Source: Flavobacteriales bacterium UBA7666 (lineage in GTDB: Bacteria; Bacteroidota; Bacteroidia; Flavobacteriales_D; Crocinitomicaceae). From it: a stretch of DNA of 64,000 bases. Shown piece by piece: positions 33,592 through 43,384 of this stretch (positions are counted from its first letter, which is position 1; each line of letters opens with the position of its first letter). The notes beneath the pieces are model-generated. The model ran no database searches. It saw only the letters and a program-made list of their open reading frames with translations, and was not told the DNA's origin. Location: contig DLHO01000018.1 of the NCBI GenBank assembly GCA_002483265.1, forward strand, positions 62,239 through 126,238, given 5' to 3'. The translations under genes and the position numbers were made by a program.

Positions 33592-34290
33592 TTATCTGCT
33601 AGGAGCAACTTTACCCATTTTCATTCTTTGCTCATACAACGTAACTGTCAAATTACCCAAAGATTTATGATTACTAAAATAAATCGTTTGAGAACCGTAT
33701 CCAGGCGCACTTACCCGAATAGAAGCCGGATTCTTTGCCCAATCCAATGGAATTTTGAACGTTCCATTCTTTTCCGGTTTGATAGATGTCAATTCAACAG
33801 AAGCAGCATCCATCAAAGAGACTTTCACCAAACTCACATCCTTTCCTTCCAACTTAATTTTCCCACCGACAAATGATTCATTGCTGTGGTCATAGGTCAT
33901 TGCAACCTCACCCTGAATCATCACTTTTGGTTCATTGATTGAATCATGTTGCTCAATTAGTGCTGAATTCTGTGCCTGAGATGGCAAAGCAGAAAAAGTA
34001 CTCAAAGCCAAACCAAGTGCAACCGCTTTTAAATCGAAACCAAATGCCGCATGATGAGGTTTTGTAAATAAATATGTTTTATCTAATTGATCTTCGGCAA
34101 AACGACCACAAACCGATTGATGCTTATTGTTTTCCAGGTAATTCACAATGGAAAAATCAGACATCGTACTGAAATCCACTACCGTTTTACTGCATGAAGA
34201 ACAGAAACGACCTTGTGTTTCCGGTTTCATCTGATCCCAGTCTGCATGACAAGGATCCTCAATTTTATAGTTTATTTTCTTCGGTTTCAT
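33592..34290 (-). CDS. Cys-cluster / hydrophobic segment / exported domain protein, paralogue 2
   Basis: 232 residues with the same layout as its neighbours: PCHADWDQMKPETQGRFCSS then SCSKTVVDFSTMSDFSIVNY and VCGRF (zinc-ribbon-like four Cys), hydrophobic FDLKAVALGLALSTFSAL near 86-104 followed by PSQAQ, and a beta domain with KGKDVSLVKVSL-like strands and GTFKIPLDWAKNP. The N-terminal domain would stay in the cytoplasm if the hydrophobic segment works as an anchor. No enzyme motif is seen. Confidence 0.8.
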   Translation of the reverse strand: MKPKKINYKIEDPCHADWDQMKPETQGRFCSSCSKTVVDFSTMSDFSIVNYLENNKHQSVCGRFAEDQLDKTYLFTKPHHAAFGFDLKAVALGLALSTFSALPSQAQNSALIEQHDSINEPKVMIQGEVAMTYDHSNESFVGGKIKLEGKDVSLVKVSLMDAASVELTSIKPEKNGTFKIPLDWAKNPASIRVSAPGYGSQTIYFSNHKSLGNLTVTLYEQRMKMGKVAPSR

Positions 34291-34341
34291 GGCGCTTTTA
34301 GTTTGAATACAGTCACTCTGAAAAATGGTTCAACGGAATCT

Positions 34342-35118
34342 TTATTTTTCTTCTTTTTTAATAGTGACATTTCCAATCTCGATCTTTTGTAGAATCTGAT
34401 CTTCTGTAGACTTCACATCTCCCTGAATCACTTCTCCACGGATCATTTCCATATGCTCCAAAAGTTCAATCTGTAGATTCGATAAAGAGCGAACACTCGC
34501 AAAATAAAGATCCTGAGTTTCATATCCAGTGCCGGAAATCTCAATGTAATAAGGTTCCAGTGTCCAATTCAGGTCGATGGAAAATTTCCCCTTGGAATCC
34601 GGGTGAACAGTCTTCAAAGTTCTTCCTCCAGCATTTTTCAATTCAACAATAATCTGATCAAAGTCTTTTTTTGAAGCTTTGACAGTGCCGCTTACTTTTG
34701 ATTCCTTCTCATGATCAAACTGTACATGAGCAACTGTTCCTACTACAATTGGCGGAACTACAATCGTGGTATCGATTCTCACAGGTTCATTTGGTTCAGT
34801 CTGTGCAAAACTGTGAACCGCAGAAAAAGTAGTCAAAGCCAAGCCTAGAACCACTGCACGCAAATCAAAAGCTGGAGCAAAAACCGGTTGATTCAGACTA
34901 TAAACCCGATCCAATTGCGGTTTGGTAAACCTTCCGCATACCTTTTCGTTTTTATGATTCTCCAGGTAATTCACAATCGAGAAATCTGACATCCGCGTAA
35001 AATCAACTACCGATTTCTCGCAAGATCCACAAAATCGACCACTTGATTCGGGTGTCATCTCGTTCCAACTCTTATCACACGGATTTTGAATGGTATATTG
35101 AATCGTTTTTGCTTTCAT
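34342..35118 (-). CDS. Cys-cluster / hydrophobic segment / exported domain protein, paralogue 1
   Basis: 258 residues from MKAKTIQYTIQNPC; the same MKAKTI(Q/K)Y start in paralogue 3 supports it over the upstream ATG at 35154. Cys domain: PCDKSWNEM, GRFCGSCEKSVVDFTRMSDF, VCGRF. Hydrophobic FDLRAVVLGLALTTFSAVHS then FAQ. The exported part has KGKFSIDLNWTLEPYYIEI and ends with a charged KKEEK tail. First gene of the three-gene minus-strand run; intergenic distances are 51 and 16 bases. Confidence 0.8.
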   Translation of the reverse strand: MKAKTIQYTIQNPCDKSWNEMTPESSGRFCGSCEKSVVDFTRMSDFSIVNYLENHKNEKVCGRFTKPQLDRVYSLNQPVFAPAFDLRAVVLGLALTTFSAVHSFAQTEPNEPVRIDTTIVVPPIVVGTVAHVQFDHEKESKVSGTVKASKKDFDQIIVELKNAGGRTLKTVHPDSKGKFSIDLNWTLEPYYIEISGTGYETQDLYFASVRSLSNLQIELLEHMEMIRGEVIQGDVKSTEDQILQKIEIGNVTIKKEEK

Positions 35119-35239
35119 AAGTTGTTTTTTTGACCGTACAGTAAATAACTCCAAAAGTTCAGATCTATTTTGTTTATTTATTAACTTCCTTGAAAATCAA
35201 TTTGTTTTTTCATTAAATTAGTTCAAAACAAGTTGGTTA

Positions 35240-35446
35240 ATGATTCGAATAAAACGATTTCAGAGAACACTAATTATTTTGTTAGCAGCCATTAATTCGC
35301 TATTCTATTCCAGTTCGCGTTCTTATTCACTGCTCGACATTCTTTCCAATACATTTATCTTTACCGGAATTGTAACAGCCTTTGTATTTACCTATGTATA
35401 CATACAAAACAGTTCACGCAGAAAGAAAGCAAAGCTTAAATCCTAA
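35240..35446 (+). CDS. Small two-helix membrane protein
   Basis: 68 residues: basic start MIRIKRFQRT, a hydrophobic helix (LIILLAAINSLFY), a short loop, a second helix (TFIFTGIVTAFVFTYVYIQ) and a strongly basic tail (RRKKAKLKS). Such composition is common for real small membrane proteins, but no family is recognised and no promoter box was found. It points away from the Cys-domain genes. Confidence 0.5.
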   Translation: MIRIKRFQRTLIILLAAINSLFYSSSRSYSLLDILSNTFIFTGIVTAFVFTYVYIQNSSRRKKAKLKS

Positions 35447-35496
35447 ACAATCCCGTATTTCCTGCTTTTTTAAGTCCCCAAATTGACTTTTTTAGG

Positions 35497-35504
35497 TATT
35501 TTTG
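35497..35504 (+). promoter_or_regulatory. -7 box for the S9 peptidase gene
   Basis: TATTTTTG matches TAnnTTTG. It lies downstream of the ATG at 35483 and 21 bases upstream of the ATG at 35525, so it supports the latter as the true start. Confidence 0.5.
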
Positions 35505-35524
35505 AACAACTTGAAAAAAAGCTA

Positions 35525-37555
35525 ATGGGTAAAGTATCAATTTTCCTTGCGCTGATTGCGGGCGCTCTTGTACAATTTCAGGCAAAAGCGCAAGAATTTA
35601 CTCCTGAAAAAATGTGGTCTCTCAATCGAATTTCAGGAACTTTGGGTTCCTCTAATGAGGAGTGGATGATTTATCAGAGTACCAAAACCGATTATACGGT
35701 AAACAAAGGAAAAACCAGTACTTTTTTGGTCGAATTAAAAGCCGGAAAATCAAGTACTCTAGACCTTGACGGAGCATGGAATTTTATCTGGAACGCAGAA
35801 AATCAATTGCTATTCCTTCAAGCTTCAGGATCTGAAATCGAATTAAAAAGCTTAAATCCTTCCAATAAAGCAATCAAAGTACTTCACAATTTCGGAGCAA
35901 CTTCGGTAGAAGGAATTGCTTTAAGCCCGGACGGAAAAAGATTTGCGACACTGGAACCTTTGAAACTGAAAGAAACCGTTAAAGACAAATATCCCGATTT
36001 ACCGCTAACATCCGGAAGAGTTGAAACAGACTTGATGTACCGTCACTGGAATCAATGGTCTTCACCGGAAGCACTTCATTTGTATTGGTATGAATCATCT
36101 GCTGAAGGGAAATTCACCAAAAAAGCAGATGTAATGGATCATGAAAATTTCCCGTCAGTTACTGGACCTTTTGGAGGAATAGAATCTGTTTGTTTCAGTA
36201 AAGACGGACAAACCATTTTTTACTCTACGAAGAAAATGGCTGGAAAAGCATTCGCACAATCTACCAACTCAGAAATCTACGCATACCGAACTTCAGATAA
36301 GATCACAACGATTCTATCTTCAGCACACAAAGGATACGATACCAATCCCTCAGTCAATTTCACCGGAAAAACCCTTGCTTGGTTAAGTATGGAAAAAGAC
36401 GGTTTTGAAGCAGATAAAAACAGAATCCGAATCATGGATCTGGAAAGCAGACAGGAGAAAGATCTGACTGCAAGTATGGATATCAGCGTAAACGAATTTG
36501 CGTGGCATCCTTCAAAAGAGATTATTTACTTTACAGCAACTACAAAAGCTACTAAGCAATTGTATTCCATTGATGTAAAAACAGGGAAAATTCAACAATT
36601 GACTTTTGACCGCTGCGACTATGTGAATTTCAGCATTATGAAAGATCGGATCCTACTTGAAAAACAAGATATGATTCATCCAACAGACATCTGGATCTTC
36701 ACACCGAAAACGAATTTAATAGAGCAGTTGACTCATGCCAATAAAGAAGAATTAAAAGGCATTGCAGAACCAACTGTTCAGGAAAAGTGGATCACAACTA
36801 CTGACGGAAAGAAAATGCTTACGTGGGTAATCTACCCTCCGAATTACGATCCTGCAAAAAAATATCCTGCTTTACTTTATTGTCAGGGAGGACCACAAAG
36901 TCCCGTTTCCCAGTTCTTTTCCTACCGATGGAATTTCCGTTTGATGGCTTCTCAGGGCTACATCATCATTGCTCCAAACAGAAGAGGTTTACCCGGATTT
37001 GGTCAGGAATGGAATGATGCGATTTCAAAAGATTGGGGCGGACAAGCCATGCGCGATTATTTGACTGCAACGGACAGTTGTGTGGCGCAAATTCCTGCAA
37101 TAAACAAAGACAAACTGGGAGCAGTTGGAGCAAGTTACGGTGGATATTCCGTTTATTATTTAGCCGGAATTCATGAAAACCGCTTCAAAGCATTTATTTC
37201 CCATTGTGGATTATTCAATCTGGAGAGCTGGTATGGCACAACAGAAGAATTATTCTTCGCGAATTGGGATATCGGCGGACCTTATTGGTTACCCGAGAAT
37301 AAAGACTTATACGCAAAGAACAGTCCTCACAAATTAGTGGACAAGTGGAACACACCGATGCTGGTAATTCATGGAGGAAAAGATTTCCGCGTTCCTGAAT
37401 CTGAAGGAATGCAAGCATTTCAAGTACTTCAATTGAAAGGAATCCCTAGTAAATTCCTGTATTTTCCGGATGAAGGGCATTGGGTTACCAAACCACAAAA
37501 CAGCATGTTGTGGAACAGAGAGTTTTTTGACTGGTTAAATACTTATTTAAAGTAA
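35525..37555 (+). CDS. Secreted S9 family (DPP IV/acylaminoacyl-type) peptidase
   Basis: 676 residues from MGKVSIFLALIAGALVQFQA, a signal peptide cut after AKAQ. The N-terminal ~420 residues form a WD-like beta-propeller (TolB-like repeats such as LSPDGKRFATLE and CFSKDGQTIFYSTKK). The C-terminal alpha/beta-hydrolase holds the nucleophile in GASYGGYSVYYLAG, the acid in HGGKDFRVPESEG and the His in PDEGHWV. Cleaves short peptides, probably in the periplasm. The -7 box at 35497 fits this start. Confidence 0.95.
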   Translation: MGKVSIFLALIAGALVQFQAKAQEFTPEKMWSLNRISGTLGSSNEEWMIYQSTKTDYTVNKGKTSTFLVELKAGKSSTLDLDGAWNFIWNAENQLLFLQASGSEIELKSLNPSNKAIKVLHNFGATSVEGIALSPDGKRFATLEPLKLKETVKDKYPDLPLTSGRVETDLMYRHWNQWSSPEALHLYWYESSAEGKFTKKADVMDHENFPSVTGPFGGIESVCFSKDGQTIFYSTKKMAGKAFAQSTNSEIYAYRTSDKITTILSSAHKGYDTNPSVNFTGKTLAWLSMEKDGFEADKNRIRIMDLESRQEKDLTASMDISVNEFAWHPSKEIIYFTATTKATKQLYSIDVKTGKIQQLTFDRCDYVNFSIMKDRILLEKQDMIHPTDIWIFTPKTNLIEQLTHANKEELKGIAEPTVQEKWITTTDGKKMLTWVIYPPNYDPAKKYPALLYCQGGPQSPVSQFFSYRWNFRLMASQGYIIIAPNRRGLPGFGQEWNDAISKDWGGQAMRDYLTATDSCVAQIPAINKDKLGAVGASYGGYSVYYLAGIHENRFKAFISHCGLFNLESWYGTTEELFFANWDIGGPYWLPENKDLYAKNSPHKLVDKWNTPMLVIHGGKDFRVPESEGMQAFQVLQLKGIPSKFLYFPDEGHWVTKPQNSMLWNREFFDWLNTYLK

Positions 37556-37556
37556 G

Positions 37557-37588
37557 AATCCGTCATGGCGGATTGGCACAGTCATGAG
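37557..37588 (+). repeat. Hairpin and dispersed-repeat segment after the peptidase gene
   Basis: AATCCG-TCATGG-CGGATT is a perfect 6-bp hairpin immediately after the stop codon. It runs into GGATTGGCACAGTCAT, which resembles GCGTTAGCGCAGTCAT at 55881-55896 (12 of 16 bases). No T-run follows. Confidence 0.45.
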
Positions 37589-37656
37589 AAAGCGAAAGTG
37601 AAAACAAAAATGGACTCCTTAAACCGATCCAATTAAAAATAAAAAAACAAAGAGAT

Positions 37657-40341
37657 ATGTGGAATAGAATAGCCAATATCATTCTAAGAAATCGTTTTAT
37701 TATCCTTGCCATCATGGCCTTATTAACCGTTTTATTCGGTTACTATGCGATTACAGGTTTAAAGATCGACAATAAGTATGGAAACATGCTTCCCAAGGAT
37801 AGTCCAACCCAGATTACCTACTTGAAGTTCAAGAAAATGTTTGGTGAGGATGGTTCAGCGTTGATCATTGCAATTCAGGATAAAGATCTGTATACCAAAG
37901 AAAAATTCCTGCTTTGGAAAAACCTGGGAGATTCGATTCTTCAAATCGACGGGGTAATTTCCGTGATCTCTGAAGCAAAACTTTTTAATCTGATTAACGA
38001 TACGGCCAACAGTCAATTCACCATAAAACCAATCTTCTCCGATATCTCTTTCAAAGAGAAATCCATTGAACAGATCAAAAGCGAAATTAGGAGAAACCCT
38101 ATTTACAGCGGAGTCATGTATAATGATTCAGCCAACGTAAGTCTGATGATGGTAACTCTGGATGAAAATTTTCTGGTCGACAAAGAGAAACAAAAAGTAG
38201 TCATTGAGATTGAAAAACTGGCAAAATCTTACGAGAAACATTTCAACCATATTCACTTTGCGGGACTACCTCACATGCGTGTTTTGATTGGAAAACGCGT
38301 AATGAGTGAAATGTACATTTTCGTAGTGCTTTCCATGCTTATTTCCTTCGGGATCATGTATTTCTTCTTCCGCTCAGTTCGTGTAACACTCATTAGTCTT
38401 CTGGTGGTTGCTATTACCGTAATCTGGGCTATGGGAACGATCGGGCTGTTCAACTACAACATTTCCATCATGATGGCGCTCATTCCTCCGCTGATGATCG
38501 TTATTGGGATTCCAAACTGTATTTACCTCTTTAACAAATACCACTACGAGTTCAAACAGCACGGAAATAAAATCAAAGCACTGACCCAGGTAATCCGTAA
38601 AACGGGAACAGCTATGTGGCTGACCAACGTAACAACGGCTATCGGTTTCATGACTTTCCTCTTTACGAATTCCTCCAAATTCTTTGAATTCGGGGTTATT
38701 TCATCCGTAAACATCATGTTATGCTATGTGGTTTCCCTGTGTTTGATTCCCATCTTTGCATCGTTCTCAAAACAGCCAAAAACACGTCACTTAAAACATC
38801 TTGATCGCAAAGCTGCTGTGAAATTTTTGGAAAAATTGGTAAAAATCACTGCTAACAACCGTAAAGCAGTTTATGTAATTACCATTCTTTTAACCATTGG
38901 AACAGGAGTTGGAATTTTCTTCATCAAAGTAACCGGAAATATTACCGGAGATTTACCGGCAAAAGATCCTATTCTGAAAGATATTCAATTCATGGAAGCC
39001 AATTTTGGCGGAGCAGTTCCATTTGAAGTATTGATCGATTACAAGGAAAAAGGACGTTTATTCGGTAAGAATACCATGCAAAGTGTGGAGCAAGTTCAGG
39101 AGATGCTTTCAAAAGACACCTTGTTTGCTAAAAGTCTTTCCATTGTAGATTTTGTAAAAGTAGTCAACATGGCTTACTACAACAACAATCCGGATCAATA
39201 CAAGATCTTTGCAACCAAAGACAAACTGCGTCTAAATGCCTACTTAAAGAATTTATCTACGACTACGAATAATTCGACCTTATCAATCAAAGAATTGGTG
39301 GATACAACGAATCATATTCTCCGGATCAGAACTTCCATGAAGGATTTGGGATCTTACGAAGTAGAAGATCAGGTTCATTTGATCGAGCACCGCATAGATA
39401 GTATTATGAATCCGGACAAGCCTTTATTGGAGAACTACTACTCCAAATTTGAAAAAGGCAAAAAGACTTACATCGATTCTATTTTTGAATTATCAAGCGG
39501 TGTTTACAACAACCTCACTGCCTTGATCTCAAATGGCGATGACAAAAAACAGTATGCTTTCGATTCCGATCCGGAATTAGTAAGAAACTACTTCGGAAAG
39601 CCTACATTCAAGAAAAAACTGCGTGAAGCAATCGACAATGAGTATTATGACGTTACACTTACCGGAACATCTGTTGTAGCATCTGAAGGAACGAAATACC
39701 TGGTAAGCAACTTGACTTCCAGTATTGTTTTCGCAACTATCTCGATTGCAGCATTGATGTCTCTCTTATTCTACTCTTTTAGAATGGTAGTTGTTTCCAT
39801 GATCCCGAACTTAATCCCGATGGCAATTACTGCAGGAATTATGGGAATCTTCGGAATTCCGTTGAAACCTTCTACCCTATTGATCTTCTCAATCGCATTG
39901 GGTATTACGGTCGATAATACGATCCACTTCCTGGCCCATTACCGGCATGAGTTGAAAACAAAAAAATGGGATCTGAAAGAATCTATTGCAATTTCCATTC
40001 GTGAAACCGGTTTAAGTATCATTTATACTTCCGTGATCTTGTTCTTCGGATTTATCGTATTCGTCTTTTCTGATTTCGGAGGAACTCAGGCCTTGGGTTA
40101 TTTATCTGCAATCACGTATTTTGTGGCTCTTTTCACGAATCTGATCTTGTTGCCTTGTTTGCTTTTAAGTTACGAGCGCAGATTGACAACCAAGTCATTT
40201 GAAGAACCGTTATTTGAGATTTACGACGAAGATTCAGATATCAACTGGGATTTATTGGAAGTTGAAAAATTGGAAGAATCAAACCCGGAAAACCCGGCTT
40301 CTGATGAAAAAGACAAATCAAACGAAACAAAAGAAGACTAG
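37657..40341 (+). CDS. MMPL/RND-superfamily exporter (HAE3-like)
   Basis: 894 residues. Two repeats of one TM helix, a ~170-190 residue periplasmic loop and a five-helix bundle; first helix RFIILAIMALLTVLFGYYAI, later bundles around 205-375 and 680-830. The RND core segment GITVDNTIHFLAHYRHELK and the duplicated MALIPPLMIVIGIPNC and MIPNLIPMAITAGI segments are present. The C-terminal tail is acidic and lies in the cytoplasm. These pumps move lipids or other hydrophobic molecules; the substrate is unknown. It is followed after 3 bases by rfbA. Confidence 0.92.
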   Translation: MWNRIANIILRNRFIILAIMALLTVLFGYYAITGLKIDNKYGNMLPKDSPTQITYLKFKKMFGEDGSALIIAIQDKDLYTKEKFLLWKNLGDSILQIDGVISVISEAKLFNLINDTANSQFTIKPIFSDISFKEKSIEQIKSEIRRNPIYSGVMYNDSANVSLMMVTLDENFLVDKEKQKVVIEIEKLAKSYEKHFNHIHFAGLPHMRVLIGKRVMSEMYIFVVLSMLISFGIMYFFFRSVRVTLISLLVVAITVIWAMGTIGLFNYNISIMMALIPPLMIVIGIPNCIYLFNKYHYEFKQHGNKIKALTQVIRKTGTAMWLTNVTTAIGFMTFLFTNSSKFFEFGVISSVNIMLCYVVSLCLIPIFASFSKQPKTRHLKHLDRKAAVKFLEKLVKITANNRKAVYVITILLTIGTGVGIFFIKVTGNITGDLPAKDPILKDIQFMEANFGGAVPFEVLIDYKEKGRLFGKNTMQSVEQVQEMLSKDTLFAKSLSIVDFVKVVNMAYYNNNPDQYKIFATKDKLRLNAYLKNLSTTTNNSTLSIKELVDTTNHILRIRTSMKDLGSYEVEDQVHLIEHRIDSIMNPDKPLLENYYSKFEKGKKTYIDSIFELSSGVYNNLTALISNGDDKKQYAFDSDPELVRNYFGKPTFKKKLREAIDNEYYDVTLTGTSVVASEGTKYLVSNLTSSIVFATISIAALMSLLFYSFRMVVVSMIPNLIPMAITAGIMGIFGIPLKPSTLLIFSIALGITVDNTIHFLAHYRHELKTKKWDLKESIAISIRETGLSIIYTSVILFFGFIVFVFSDFGGTQALGYLSAITYFVALFTNLILLPCLLLSYERRLTTKSFEEPLFEIYDEDSDINWDLLEVEKLEESNPENPASDEKDKSNETKED

Positions 40342-40344
40342 GTA

Positions 40345-41208
40345 ATGAAAGGAATCATTCTTGCCGGAGGTTCCGGAACACGCCTCCATCCTTTGACATT
40401 AGCGATCAGCAAGCAATTAATGCCGATCTATGATAAACCCATGATTTACTATCCTTTGTCTATTTTGATGACGGCTGGAATTCGTGAAATTCTCATTATT
40501 TCAACACCTCACGATCTTCCTCAGTTCAAAAAATTACTGGGTGACGGCAGTCAATTGGGTTGTACTTTTACTTATGCGGAACAAGCCGAACCAAATGGAC
40601 TTGCGCAAGCTTTTGTCATTGGTGAATCCTTTATAGGAAACGATTCTGTTGCACTTATTTTAGGAGATAATATCTTCTACGGTGTTGGAATGGATGAATT
40701 GCTGAAAGAAAATGCGAATCCGAGCGGTGGTGTAGTATATGCCTATCACGTAAGCGATCCTGAACGTTATGGAGTGGTTGAATTCGATGAGGTAATGAAT
40801 GTGCTTTCTATCGAAGAAAAACCGGCAAAACCGAAATCAAATTATGCGGTTCCCGGTTTGTATTTCTACGACAACGAGGTGATTGAGATTGCTAAGAACC
40901 TGAAACCTTCTGCACGTGGAGAATATGAGATTACGGATGTAAACGCAGAATACCTGAAACGAGGAAAATTGAAAGTTGCCATTTTGAGCAGAGGAACAGC
41001 CTGGTTGGATACAGGTACTTTCCCTTCCTTGATGCAGGCCGGACAATTTGTTCAGGTTATTGAGGAACGCCAGGGTTTAAAAGTAGGTTGTATTGAAGAA
41101 ATCGCTTACCGAAATGGATTTATTTCTGCAAGTCAGCTAAAGGAAATTGCGCAGCCACTTGTGAAAAGCGGTTATGGTACCTACTTGTTGCAATTATTGA
41201 AGAAATAA
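40345..41208 (+). CDS. rfbA: Glucose-1-phosphate thymidylyltransferase
   Basis: 287 residues, full length. Makes dTDP-glucose from glucose 1-phosphate and dTTP, the first step of dTDP-rhamnose synthesis for surface polysaccharide. Signature [20 protein letters not shown], then [12 protein letters not shown] and [20 protein letters not shown]. The rest of the rhamnose pathway is not in this window. The stop overlaps the start of the next gene (TAATG). Confidence 0.96.
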   Translation: MKGIILAGGSGTRLHPLTLAISKQLMPIYDKPMIYYPLSILMTAGIREILIISTPHDLPQFKKLLGDGSQLGCTFTYAEQAEPNGLAQAFVIGESFIGNDSVALILGDNIFYGVGMDELLKENANPSGGVVYAYHVSDPERYGVVEFDEVMNVLSIEEKPAKPKSNYAVPGLYFYDNEVIEIAKNLKPSARGEYEITDVNAEYLKRGKLKVAILSRGTAWLDTGTFPSLMQAGQFVQVIEERQGLKVGCIEEIAYRNGFISASQLKEIAQPLVKSGYGTYLLQLLKK

Positions 41209-42176
41209 TGAACGGTCTTACTCAATACGCTACTTATCTCGAAAATCAAATCTCGGGACTAAAATTAGATGATGAACCCCGCAATTTATTTGATACATTA
41301 AAATATTTCCTTTCTTTAGGTGGAAAACGTATGCGTCCGATCTTAACATTGATTAGTGGCGAAATTTTCAGCATCGCAAAAGAAGAGAGTATTCACGCAG
41401 CATTAAGTATAGAGCTGTTTCATAACTTTTCGTTGATTCATGATGACATCATGGATGAAGCCCCTGTTCGCAGGGGAAAACCAACGGTCCATACAAAATG
41501 GAATTCAAATATTGCCCTTCTTTCCGGAGATCTTTTGTACATTGAGGCTTATCAACAATTGGTAAACTATACCGATCACAGACTGCCGCTTTTATTGAAA
41601 CGTTTTAACGAAACAGCGATTGAAGTGTGTCAGGGACAACAATTTGATATGGACTTTGAAAGTATGGAAACAGTTTCAGAGTCGGAATACATCGAAATGA
41701 TCCGCTTAAAGACTTCCGTTCTTCTGGGTTGTGCTTTGGAATTTGGAGCAATTCTTGGAAATCAGGATGAAAAAATCAGAAGAAATCTCTACGAATTTGG
41801 AGTTTCACTAGGAATCGCTTTTCAAATCCAGGATGACATTCTGGATCTTTACGGTGATCCCGAATTATTCGGAAAACAGGTTGGAGGGGATGTCCTTTCA
41901 AATAAAAAGACCTTGCTCTTTTTGAAAGCAAAAGAAAATGCTCAAAAAAACAACGATGACCGTTTCCGGCAATTAACACAAATGACTGCCAATTCTCACA
42001 AGGTAGAGCATGCAAAAACCCTCTTTGAAGAGATTGGTGCTAAAGAAGCAAGTCTTCAGGCAATGAATGGATACTACGATCATGCAATGGGAAATTTGGA
42101 GCAGCTTGAACAAAAGGGACTGAAAACAGAAACACTTCGTGAATTAGCGAAATTCCTCATTACCAGAGAACTGTAA
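41208..42176 (+). CDS. Polyprenyl (isoprenoid) diphosphate synthase
   Basis: 322 residues. Trans-prenyltransferase with first aspartate-rich motif in HDDIMDEAPVRRGKPTVH (DDxxD, ~80) and second in QIQDDILDLYGD (DDxxD, ~208). GGKRMRPIL near residue 42 binds diphosphate. The chain length of the product cannot be fixed from the sequence; in Bacteroidota it often is an octaprenyl or farnesyl/geranylgeranyl type. It could supply quinone tails or the carotenoid genes nearby (on the other strand). Confidence 0.95.
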   Translation: MNGLTQYATYLENQISGLKLDDEPRNLFDTLKYFLSLGGKRMRPILTLISGEIFSIAKEESIHAALSIELFHNFSLIHDDIMDEAPVRRGKPTVHTKWNSNIALLSGDLLYIEAYQQLVNYTDHRLPLLLKRFNETAIEVCQGQQFDMDFESMETVSESEYIEMIRLKTSVLLGCALEFGAILGNQDEKIRRNLYEFGVSLGIAFQIQDDILDLYGDPELFGKQVGGDVLSNKKTLLFLKAKENAQKNNDDRFRQLTQMTANSHKVEHAKTLFEEIGAKEASLQAMNGYYDHAMGNLEQLEQKGLKTETLRELAKFLITREL

Positions 42177-42256
42177 CTACAACTATTTTCGTTTAAAATC
42201 CTTCGATTTTTACACTATTTGTTAAGAATTTTCTATATTCGAAAAAACGAATCATT

Positions 42257-42661
42257 ATGAAAACACTTAAAATAGCCCTGTTTGCAATTATCTTAGGACT
42301 TACACTTCCTTTGTTTCATTCCTGTGGGAAATACCCGGATGGCCCCAATTTCTCCATCCTATCGCGCAAAACACGCATTGAAAATGTTTGGGCTCAAACA
42401 GAAACAGTTTACGCAAGTGGGACTGTAGAACAAAATCCTGATCCTGGTTATACAACCGAATTTACTAGTGATGGCGACGTCTTTTATTCAAATGGTACAT
42501 TTACCTTGAGTGGAACCTGGGACTTAATAAATGACAAAAAAGATCTTCGCATCAGTTATCCGGGAGTCGGAAACATCGATTTTGAGATCCGAAGGTTGAA
42601 AGCAAAGGAAATGTGGTTGAAAAACAGTAATGGTGACGTGTTTAAATACGAACCGGACTAA
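42257..42661 (+). CDS. Lipocalin-like lipoprotein
   Basis: 134 residues. Signal peptide ending FHSCGK (Cys near 23), then a small beta-rich domain with TRIENVWAQTETVYASGT and FTLSGTWDLINDKKDLRISY, like the lipocalin-like short lipoproteins common in Bacteroidota. Function unknown. It ends at a bidirectional hairpin terminator. Confidence 0.75.
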   Translation: MKTLKIALFAIILGLTLPLFHSCGKYPDGPNFSILSRKTRIENVWAQTETVYASGTVEQNPDPGYTTEFTSDGDVFYSNGTFTLSGTWDLINDKKDLRISYPGVGNIDFEIRRLKAKEMWLKNSNGDVFKYEPD

Positions 42662-42678
42662 TAATAAAAATCAATTTG

Positions 42679-42703
42679 AAAGCGATCATTTGGTCGCTTT
42701 TTT
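42679..42703. terminator. Terminator between convergent genes
   Basis: AAAGCGA-TCATTTGG-TCGCTTT followed by TTT. The stem overlaps the last codons of the minus-strand lycopene cyclase gene and lies 18 bases after the plus-strand stop. Confidence 0.7.
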
Positions 42704-43384
42704 CTTGTTATACTGTTTCAGTACTTCATGAATAAATACAATTGGAAGCAGCATGCTTAAGTTGTAATAAATGTCTTCCACTGGAATGGTTCCGATTCGG
42801 ATCCCCATGATGTGATTCTCAGAATACCAAACAATAGGCTCATCCGTAAAAAAACCTGTTAAAGCTCCATTCACAATCAGAAACGGGATCAAACAAACCA
42901 AAAAAGCAAGTGCAAAATAATTGAACCAAACTGCCTTGGCCCGGAAATGAATTCCGATGATCAATAAACTGGAAAGTGAACAAGCAGTCAAGGTGTACCA
43001 ATTTCGAAGGTAAAAGATCGTCAGTAACAAACCGGAAAGTACCAGCGCGAATGCAAACGCACGACCTAACAAATCGAGCTTCAAATTTGGAAAATACCCT
43101 CTGATTACTTCGTAAACGAATAAACAAGCATAAGGGACAACAAGAAAGAACAGAACTTCTTCCAACGGCAACCGAAATAGATAGATTCCCTGAATATATT
43201 TCGAATTGAAACCCCAAACCTGATGCTCAGTAAAATAATTATCCCACAGCAAGAAGAACAGACCCACCAATAATATGGCTGGGAAAACAGTCTTCCAATG
43301 GGTAAAAAAATGAATTTTCTTATCGAAGCTTAATAAAAACGGAAAAACGATAGTTCCAAGGATGATCCAAAAGTATAAACTCAT
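42686..43384 (-). CDS. crtYcd: Lycopene beta-cyclase, fused CrtYcd type
   Basis: 232 residues with about seven membrane helices. It consists of two homologous ~100-residue lycopene cyclase domains, each with a P-x-E-(E/D) motif: FRLPLEEVLFFLVVPYACLF and GTIPVEDIYYNLSML. In actinobacteria these halves are separate CrtYc and CrtYd proteins; fused forms are usual in Flavobacteria. Converts lycopene to beta-carotene. The start overlaps the stop of the crtZ-like gene by 4 bases. Confidence 0.92.
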   Translation of the reverse strand: MSLYFWIILGTIVFPFLLSFDKKIHFFTHWKTVFPAILLVGLFFLLWDNYFTEHQVWGFNSKYIQGIYLFRLPLEEVLFFLVVPYACLFVYEVIRGYFPNLKLDLLGRAFAFALVLSGLLLTIFYLRNWYTLTACSLSSLLIIGIHFRAKAVWFNYFALAFLVCLIPFLIVNGALTGFFTDEPIVWYSENHIMGIRIGTIPVEDIYYNLSMLLPIVFIHEVLKQYNKKKATK

